Program-made: the position numbers and the translations under genes
Shown here: piece after piece, positions 58,586 to 64,000 of the stretch
How positions within the stretch are numbered: the stretch's first letter is position 1
Layout: every line of letters begins with the position of its first letter
DNA from: Microlunatus sagamiharensis
GTDB taxonomy: Bacteria > Actinomycetota > Actinomycetes > Propionibacteriales > Propionibacteriaceae
DNA: 64,000 nucleotides
NCBI RefSeq assembly: GCF_900105785.1
Contig: NZ_LT629799.1
Span: 682,001 to 746,000, forward strand
Direction of reading: 5' to 3'
Notes under the pieces: generated by a model
Database searches by the model: none
Told to the model about the DNA's origin: nothing
Seen by the model: the letters and a program-made list of their open reading frames with translations, nothing else

Positions 58586-58604
58586 TTAGGTTAGCCTAAC
58601 CTCA
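58586..58604. promoter_or_regulatory. DtxR/IdeR iron box
   Basis: TTAGGTTAGCCTAACCTCA matches the 19-base DtxR/IdeR consensus TWAGGTTAGSCTAACCTWA at nearly every position. It lies 65 bases before GTG 58669 of the siderophore-binding lipoprotein, so the gene should be repressed when ferrous iron is plentiful. Confidence 0.88.
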
Positions 58605-58668
58605 TGTTGATCACTGACGACGTCTCCACGAATGCACGCGAGCGAGCGGGAGGACCGGCGCCACGGCG

Positions 58669-59653
58669 GTGATCCCGCGTCGTCGTCGGTGCTCTCCTCG
58701 GCGGGGTCCTGCTCCTCGCCGGCTGCAGCACCGCTCCCGGGCCCTCGGGTGCCGCGCCCAGCACCTCGTCGGGCGCTGCCTTCCCGGTGAGCGTGGAGCA
58801 CACGTTCGGCACCGCCACGATCCCGGCCAAGCCTCAGCGGGTGGTCGTGCTGGGGGTGACCGACGTCGACACGGTGCTGGCGCTGGGGACCACCCCGGTC
58901 GCGACCACCGGCTACGCGTTCTTCCCCGACCGCCTGGGACCCTGGGCGGAGGCGCTGGTGACGGGGGACAAGCCCGAGGTGCTGCAGAGCGACTCCGAGC
59001 CCAACCTCGAGCAGGTCGCCGCGCTCGCGCCCGACCTGATCGTCGGGGTGTCGGCCGGGTTCGACGACGGGGTCTACGCCCAGCTCAGCCAGATCGCGCC
59101 CGTCGTCGCGCGACCGGCCGGGGTCGCGGCGTACACGGCCAGCCGCAACGACGCGACGCGTCTGATCGCGAAGGCGATGGGGGAGGTGGACCGCGCCGAG
59201 GAGCTGATCGCCACGGCCGACGCCGCCTTCGACGCGGCGGTGGAGGCCAACCCCCGGTTCGCCGGCGCCACCGCTACGGCGGTCCTGCCCTACCAGAACC
59301 AGTACGGCGCGTACCTCTCGGGCGACGCCCGCGGCCAGGTCCTGGACCAGCTCGGCTTCGAGCTGCCGGCCGAGATCGCGGCGCTCGACAAGGGGGACAG
59401 CTTCTTCGTGCCCGTCTCGTCCGAGCGGGTCGACCTGCTGGACGGCGACGTGGTCGTCATGCTGACCGACGAGGCGTCGCGCGCGCAGGTCGAGGGGGAC
59501 AAGATCCTCGCGGGGCTCCCCGTCGCGAAGCGGGGCGCGATCGTCCAGCCCGACATCGACCTCCGCGGCGCGATGACCTACAACACCGTGCTGTCGGCCC
59601 CGTACGCGGTCGAGCAGCTGACCCCGCTGCTCGCCGAGGCGCTGGGCCGCTGA
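58669..59653 (+). CDS. Iron-siderophore ABC transporter substrate-binding lipoprotein (frameshifted 5' end)
   Basis: The protein binds ferric siderophores outside the cell for uptake by an ABC transporter, whose other genes are not in the window. From 58787 the frame encodes a full Peripla_BP_2 domain: TIPAKPQRVVVLGVTDVDTVLALG, EQVAALAPDLIVGV, LIAKAMGEVDRAEELI. In the same frame upstream lies a lipoprotein signal (GGVLLLAGC, Cys near 58721), but no start codon precedes it; a TGA at 58670 intervenes. GTG 58669, with GGGAGGA upstream, is one frame away. A small frameshift near 58680 would join them, so the start is probably damaged or misread. Confidence 0.8.
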
Positions 59654-59665
59654 GCGGTCCGGCAG

Positions 59666-60529
59666 TCAGGTCTGCAGGACGGCCTCGACGTCGACCGAGA
59701 CGCGCAAGGTGGTGCCGAAGACGGCGATGCCCGCGCTGACCGCCTGGTTCCAGCTGAGCCGGAAGTCCTGCCGCTTCAGCTCGGTGCTCGCGCTGAACGC
59801 GGCGCGGACGCCGCCCCAGGGGTCCGGGCCGGACCCGAGGTAGGAGAGCTGCAGCTCGACCGGTCGCGTGGTGCCGACGAGGGTGAGCCGGCCCGGCAGC
59901 ACCCAGCCGGTGCCCTCCCGCCGCGGGTGCTCGGCCTCGAACCGCAGGGTCGGGTGGCGCTCGACGTCGAGGAAGTCGGGCGAGCGCAGGTGGGCGTCGC
60001 GCTGGGCGTTCCCGGTCTCGATCGAGCAGGCGACGATCTCCACGTCGACGCGCGAGCGGGTCACGTCCTCGTCGACGGTGATCGCGCCGGCGAAGTCGGT
60101 GAACCGGCCGGTGACGGTGGCCAGCCCGAGGTGGTGGGCCCGCGCGCTCACGGTGGAGTGCGCGGTGTCCAGCACGTAGATCCCGGGCGCGGGCACACCC
60201 GTGCCGCCCAGGCGGGTCAGCCTCAGGTCGCCCATGCCCCAGCCGGGCTGGGCCGGGACGACGACGGTCTGCGCCTTCGGCTCGTGGGCCGCCGCGGCGA
60301 CCAGGAGCGTCCCCGGGCCGGGCGGCAGGCCCGGCAGCGTGAACCCGCCGTCGTCGCCGGCGACCGCACGGGCGAGCTGCTGCCCGTCGGCACCCAGCAC
60401 GGTGACCGTGGCCCCGGCGACCGGCCAGCCCTCGCCCGTGAGGACGCGGCCCGACGCGGTCGTCCCCGGGGTCGCGGCGACCGGTCCCGTGCCCGTCCGG
60501 GTCCCGGGGAGCGGGCCCGTCGTGCTCAT
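59666..60529 (-). CDS. YceI-family protein with N-terminal carboxypeptidase-regulatory-like domain
   Basis: The 287-residue protein combines a carboxypeptidase-regulatory-like beta-sandwich (about 20-105; SGRVLTGEGWPVAGATVTVLGADG, GGFTLPGLPPG) with a YceI lipocalin-like domain (about 115-285). The second part has YVLDTAHSTVSARAHHLGLATVTGRFTDFAG, HLRSPDFLDVERHPTLRFEA and LTLVGTTRPVELQLSY. YceI proteins bind isoprenoid lipids. No signal peptide is seen. It overlaps the MFS gene by four bases, and the MFS protein carries the same kind of beta-sandwich at its C-terminus. Confidence 0.88.
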   Translation of the reverse strand: MSTTGPLPGTRTGTGPVAATPGTTASGRVLTGEGWPVAGATVTVLGADGQQLARAVAGDDGGFTLPGLPPGPGTLLVAAAAHEPKAQTVVVPAQPGWGMGDLRLTRLGGTGVPAPGIYVLDTAHSTVSARAHHLGLATVTGRFTDFAGAITVDEDVTRSRVDVEIVACSIETGNAQRDAHLRSPDFLDVERHPTLRFEAEHPRREGTGWVLPGRLTLVGTTRPVELQLSYLGSGPDPWGGVRAAFSASTELKRQDFRLSWNQAVSAGIAVFGTTLRVSVDVEAVLQT

Positions 60530-63174
60530 CGGTGGTCCACGGACGCGTCCGCGCGCACGTCCTGCTGCTCGGCGCCCGCGCCCAGGGTGACCCGGAGCGC
60601 GGAGACCGCGTCCTCCTCGACCGTGACGGGGAGCGCGACGGGCGCGTACCCGGCCGCGGTGAGCGTGTACCGGCCGGCGCCGAGGTCGTCGAACAGGTAG
60701 TCGCCGTCCTCGCCGGTGGTCGCCGCGGCCACCACCTGGCCCTCGGCGTCGACCAGCGTCACCGTGGCCTCGCGCACGGCGCGACCGTCGCCGGCGACCA
60801 CGGTCCCGGCCAGTCGACCGCCCCCGGTGACCACCAGGTCGCAGGCGAGCGCACCGGACTCGGCCACCTCGATGCCGCGGGCCAGCGGCCGGTGGTCGGG
60901 GGACTGCGCGGTCAGCACGTAGCTGCCGCCCATCAGCCGCTCGAAGCTGTAGCCGCCGTCGGACCCGGTCCGCGTCGAGCCCACGACCTCGCCGGTGACG
61001 TCGGTCAGGGTGACCAGCGCGTCGGCCACCGGCTGGTCGCTGTCGTCCTGGCGCTCGTGGCGCAGCACGCGCCCGGTGATGGCCGAGCGGCCGGCGAGGG
61101 TGACGTCACGGACCACCGGCTGGTCGCCGATCGCGACCAGGCTGGCGGTCGGGGCGAGCTGGGCGGCGGCGACGATCAGCAGGAAGGTGCCGCCGTGGGC
61201 CAGGGGGAGCGTGTAGCGGCCGTCGGCGTCGCTGACCGTGCGTCCGACCTGGCGCCCGGACTGGTCGGCCAGCGTGACCTGCGCGTCCGCGAGCGGGCGG
61301 GAGGCGCTCTGGCGCACGACCCCGGAGACCTGCAGCTGCGGCGGGGCGGGTTCCGGCTCGGGGTAGGGGTGCGCCTGCGTCGGCGGGATCCTGGGGTCCA
61401 GCTCGTGGCTGACGCCGTCGACCGCGCGGCGGGCCGTGCCGTTGGCCGGGCCCCCGGCGCTGACCAGGCCGTTGCTCCGGTTCGGGTGGACGCCGTGGTG
61501 GTCGGTGGTCTGCTGGACCGTCCGGGCCTGCTCGCTGCCCGCGTGGTCCTCCGGGGCGTTCCAGTGCTGCTCGACCTCGCCGCCGAACGCCTCGGCGGTC
61601 TGCTCCTGGCGACCGCGGAGGACGACCTCCTTGAGGAAGAGCGAGACGACGAAGGCCAGCAGCGCGAAGGGCGCGGCGACGAGGAAGACGTCGGCGATCG
61701 AGGCCCCGTACGCGCTCTGCACGATCGTGCGGATCGGCCCGGGCAGCGCCGAGAGGTTCGGGATGCCCCCGCCGCCCGCCGCGCCCGCCTGGCCGGGGTC
61801 GATCCCGGCGGCGGCGAGGCCGTCGGTGAGGTGGCTGGTGACCCGGTGCCCGAGCAGGGCCCCGAGGGCGGAGACGCCGATGGCGCCACCCAGCGAGCGG
61901 GTAAAGGCGATGAAGGAGCTCGCCGCGCCCAGGTCCTGCGGGGCGATGATGTTCTGCACCGCGAGGACCAGGTTCTGCATCATCATGCCCACGCCGGCGC
62001 CGATGAGCAGCATGTAGGGCGCGACGACCCAGTAGTTGGTGTCGTACGCGATCGTGCCCATGAGGCCGAGCCCCGCCGTGAGCAGGACGCCGCCGGACAC
62101 GACGAAGGCCTTCCACCGACCGGTCCGGCTGATCACGAGGCCGGAGATGGTCGAGGACAGGAAGAGCCCCGCGATCAGCGGGATCGTCTTGACCCCCGCC
62201 ATCGTCGGGGTCTCGCCGCGGGCGAGCTGGAAGTACTGGCTGAGGAACACGGTCGCACCGAACATCGCGATGCCGACGAAGAGGCTGGTCAGCGCGGACA
62301 TGACGACCGTGCGGTTGCGGAAGAAGCGCAGGGGGATGATCGGCTCGGGCGCGGTGCGCTCGGCCAGCACGGTCAGGGCGATCAGAGCGACGCCGCCGCC
62401 GACCATGAGCCAGGTCTGCCAGGACCACCAGTCGAAGCTCTTGCCGGCGAGCGAGACCCAGATGAGCAGCGAGGAGACGCCCGCCGCCAGCAGGATCGAG
62501 CCGAGGTAGTCGATGTGCACCTTGCGCTTGACCACCGGCAGCTTGAGCGTGACCTGGAGGGCGATGAAGGCGGCCACCGCGAACGGGATGCCGACGTAGA
62601 AGCACCAGTGCCACGACAGGTGCTGGGTGAGCGCCCCGCCGATCAGCGGGCCACCGACGGTGGCGAGCGCGAAGGTGGCGCCGAGGTAGCCGGAGTACTT
62701 GCCGCGCTCGCGCGGCGCGATCATCGAGGCCATGATCACCTGCGCCAGCGCGGTGAGGCCACCACCGCCGATGCCCTGCACGACGCGCATCGTGATCAGC
62801 GTGCCCATGTTCTGCGACAGCCCGGCCACGGCGGAGGCGACCACGAAGAGCACGAGCGCGATCTGGACCAGCAGCTTCTTGGAGAAGAGGTCGGAGAGCT
62901 TGCCCCAGATCGGGGTCGAGATGGTCGTGGCCAGCAACGCCGCCGTCACCACCCAGGTGTAGCCGGACTCGCTGCCACCGAGGTCGGGGATGATCACCGG
63001 CAGCGCGTTGGACACGACCGTCGAGGACAGGATCGCGACGAACATGCCGAGCAGGAGGCCGGTCAGGGCCTCCAGGATCTGGCGGTGCGACATCGTGAAC
63101 TGCGGAGCGCCGTCGTGCGGAGCGGTCTCCTGGGTGGTCGCCGTGGGTGGGGCGATCGTGGCTGCTTGACTCAT
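60526..63174 (-). CDS. DHA2-type MFS multidrug exporter fused to three carboxypeptidase-regulatory-like domains
   Basis: The first ~515 of 882 residues form a 14-span drug:proton antiporter of the EmrB/QacA type: GLLLGMFVAILSSTVVSNALPVIIPDLGG, WVVTAALLATTISTPIWGKLSDLFSKK (motif A region), RVVQGIGGGGLTALAQVIMASMI and GATFALATVGGPLIGGALTQHLSWHWCFYVGIP (motif C). A charged linker leads to three tandem carboxypeptidase-regulatory-like domains (about 615-700, 705-790, 795-870), each with a G-x-V...A-x-V-T-L and DG-x-Y pattern. The fusion is unusual for an efflux pump. It starts four bases inside the MarR gene, which probably represses it. Confidence 0.92.
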   Translation of the reverse strand: MSQAATIAPPTATTQETAPHDGAPQFTMSHRQILEALTGLLLGMFVAILSSTVVSNALPVIIPDLGGSESGYTWVVTAALLATTISTPIWGKLSDLFSKKLLVQIALVLFVVASAVAGLSQNMGTLITMRVVQGIGGGGLTALAQVIMASMIAPRERGKYSGYLGATFALATVGGPLIGGALTQHLSWHWCFYVGIPFAVAAFIALQVTLKLPVVKRKVHIDYLGSILLAAGVSSLLIWVSLAGKSFDWWSWQTWLMVGGGVALIALTVLAERTAPEPIIPLRFFRNRTVVMSALTSLFVGIAMFGATVFLSQYFQLARGETPTMAGVKTIPLIAGLFLSSTISGLVISRTGRWKAFVVSGGVLLTAGLGLMGTIAYDTNYWVVAPYMLLIGAGVGMMMQNLVLAVQNIIAPQDLGAASSFIAFTRSLGGAIGVSALGALLGHRVTSHLTDGLAAAGIDPGQAGAAGGGGIPNLSALPGPIRTIVQSAYGASIADVFLVAAPFALLAFVVSLFLKEVVLRGRQEQTAEAFGGEVEQHWNAPEDHAGSEQARTVQQTTDHHGVHPNRSNGLVSAGGPANGTARRAVDGVSHELDPRIPPTQAHPYPEPEPAPPQLQVSGVVRQSASRPLADAQVTLADQSGRQVGRTVSDADGRYTLPLAHGGTFLLIVAAAQLAPTASLVAIGDQPVVRDVTLAGRSAITGRVLRHERQDDSDQPVADALVTLTDVTGEVVGSTRTGSDGGYSFERLMGGSYVLTAQSPDHRPLARGIEVAESGALACDLVVTGGGRLAGTVVAGDGRAVREATVTLVDAEGQVVAAATTGEDGDYLFDDLGAGRYTLTAAGYAPVALPVTVEEDAVSALRVTLGAGAEQQDVRADASVDHR

Positions 63175-63632
63175 GATTCCTTCGTTTCGGTGTTCCGGCC
63201 GGCGGGCGGCTGTTCGTACGCCGCGACGCTGCGGGTGAAGCGGTCGAGCAGGGAGACGAGCGCGGCGACCTCGTCGTCGCCCCAGTGGTCGAGGCGTTCG
63301 GCCAGCCCGGCGCTGAGCGCGGCCCTGCGCCGCTCGAGCTCGGCCGCACCCTCCTCGGTCAGGCCGATGCGGCGGCTGCGGGCGTCCCGGCTGTCGGTCT
63401 CGGCGGCCACCAGCGCGAGCCGGCGGAGGGAGGCCAGCTGTCGGCTGACGGTGGACCCGGTGAGCCCGAGGTCACGGGCGAGGTCGGACTGGCTCGGCTG
63501 ACCGAGCCGTTCGACCGCGTCGAGCAGGAGCACGCCCGGCGTCATCGACGGGCCCCGGACGAGGTCGCGCTCGACCTTGACCAGCCCCGCCAGGGTGCCG
63601 ACCAGCTCGTCGCAGGCCGTCACCGTCGCCAC
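63171..63632 (-). CDS. MarR-family repressor of the MFS operon
   Basis: The 153-residue winged-helix protein has GQPSQSDLARDLGLTGSTVSRQLASLRRLALVAAETDSRDARSRRIGLTEEG (about 54-105) as its DNA-binding unit, flanked by dimerisation helices. GTG 63632. The stop overlaps the ATG of the MFS gene (ATGA). MarR-MFS pairs are commonly autoregulated and drug-responsive. An imperfect palindrome GCATA-N7-TATGC (63695-63711) upstream is a candidate operator and differs from the TTGC-type sites of the other MarR gene. Confidence 0.9.
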   Translation of the reverse strand: MATVTACDELVGTLAGLVKVERDLVRGPSMTPGVLLLDAVERLGQPSQSDLARDLGLTGSTVSRQLASLRRLALVAAETDSRDARSRRIGLTEEGAAELERRRAALSAGLAERLDHWGDDEVAALVSLLDRFTRSVAAYEQPPAGRNTETKES

Positions 63633-63694
63633 CTACGCCTCCCCCGGGGTCGAGCGCGGGCTGGGCCCGCGTCTGCCTGACGTGCTGATCCTCC

Positions 63695-63711
63695 GCATAT
63701 CCGCACTATGC
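63695..63711. promoter_or_regulatory. Candidate operator GCATA-N7-TATGC
   Basis: This inverted repeat lies in the A+T-richer divergent gap between the MarR-MFS operon (63 bases before the MarR start) and the TetR gene at 63802. It may serve either regulator. Confidence 0.4.
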
Positions 63712-63801
63712 AAACTGTAACTCAAGAGGAGGAATTCCCTCCGCTTTGCGACGTCGATCACGATTCTGGTCGGACGTGCGCGGCGAGACAGGGCAGAGTG
63801 G

Positions 63802-64000
63802 GTGATCGTGAGCCAGGCGTCCCGGATCCCGCTGCGGGCCGACGCCGCCCGCAACCTGCGCCGGATCCTGACGGCCGCCGCCGAGGCCTTCGCCGAGCAG
63901 GGCGGCGACGTGGCCATGGAGGAGGTCGCCCGTCGGGCCGGCGTGGGGGTCGGGACCCTCTACCGGCGCTTCCCCGACCGCGAGGCGCTCGTCGTCGCGG
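63802..64000 (+). CDS. TetR-family regulator, N-terminal part (cut by window end)
   Basis: The visible ~66 residues hold the TetR helix-turn-helix: LRRILTAAAEAFAEQGGDVAMEEVARRAGVGVGTLYRRFPDREALVV. The ligand-binding domain lies beyond the window. Two GTG codons (63802, 63808) are possible starts; the first is listed. It is divergent from the MarR-MFS operon and may take part in its control. Confidence 0.88.
   Translation, partial: MIVSQASRIPLRADAARNLRRILTAAAEAFAEQGGDVAMEEVARRAGVGVGTLYRRFPDREALVVA

Larger units (their letters stand above)
58074..58603. other. 530-base region with remnant and iron box
   Basis: Between the racemase start and the iron-regulated gene. It contains the TAGGGT box, the FtsX-like fragment and, at its right end, the DtxR box. 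A stretch around 58400-58450 is purine-rich and repetitive but no intact gene was seen on either strand. Confidence 0.5.

Noticed and set aside
58604-58672. ATG right after the iron box as the start of the siderophore-binding protein, or as a 22-codon leader peptide
   Set aside because: It meets TGA after 22 codons and has no ribosome site; a start at GTG 58669 with a small frameshift explains the signal peptide better.
1-64000. CRISPR array, prophage or insertion sequence
   Set aside because: No regularly spaced direct repeats, transposase, integrase, capsid or Cas-like protein was recognised in the window.

Overview
The window is chromosomal DNA of a very high-G+C Actinomycetota bacterium. 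The evidence is near-universal G/C third codon positions, frequent GTG starts, a TANNNT box six bases before several leaderless starts, RbpA, a DtxR-type iron box, and the proB/proA, nadD-rsfS-phosphatase order. A Propionibacteriales-like member is plausible, but the sequence alone does not fix the genus. The ends are open: proB is cut at the left and a TetR regulator at the right.

Layout. 1-6011: proline synthesis (proB, proA), alkyl-DNA repair (ogt), a hemerythrin, nadD, rsfS, a phosphoglycerate-mutase-type phosphatase and tRNA-Ala(GGC). 6332-20498: an RbpA-like protein, membrane glycosyltransferases, two COG4705 paralogues, an OmpR-type response regulator with a probable partner kinase, a DedA protein, a FetB-like permease and a secreted phosphodiester glycosidase. 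Six intergenic copies of YTCAG-N6-YTCAG tie much of this block to the response regulator. 20542-27082: leftward envelope genes (DUF2254, MscS, EcsC-like, AI-2E family, DUF421, a fasciclin lipoprotein). 27415-29572: a ROK sugar kinase, then a scar where a sigma-factor remnant and a desaturase remnant meet head to head.

29800-34278 is the most striking part: an atypical HAD-fold protein, a TauD/TfdA dioxygenase, a MysC-type ATP-grasp ligase and a MysD-type ATP-grasp ligase carrying a TPR tail. MysC and MysD are the late enzymes of mycosporine-like amino acid (UV sunscreen) synthesis. The canonical early enzymes MysA and MysB are not next to them, and the HAD and TauD genes stand in their place. 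34330-40673 is a leftward, overlapping five-gene surface-polysaccharide operon (GT2 synthase, GT39-like transferase, DUF4397 protein, GH8 hydrolase, class F-like sortase).

41070-54990: a Tat-type ferritin-like protein, a SigK-like sigma factor, a CBS protein with an ArsB/NhaD-type permease, a second fasciclin lipoprotein, a ClC channel, an MMPL/LmeA operon, a Na+/H+ antiporter and a MarR regulator. Three TTGC-N6-GCAA operators suggest the MarR protein controls its own gene, a small membrane protein and the ClC/MMPL intergenic region. 55390-64000: an arsenic operon (arsR, ACR3, arsC), an amino-acid racemase, an iron-box-controlled siderophore-binding lipoprotein, and a MarR-MFS-YceI operon whose last two products both carry carboxypeptidase-regulatory-like domains.

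Several genes (a GT4 transferase, the sigma remnant, the desaturase remnant, the iron-binding lipoprotein, perhaps an FtsX remnant) contain apparent single-base frameshifts. They may be real decay or consensus errors.
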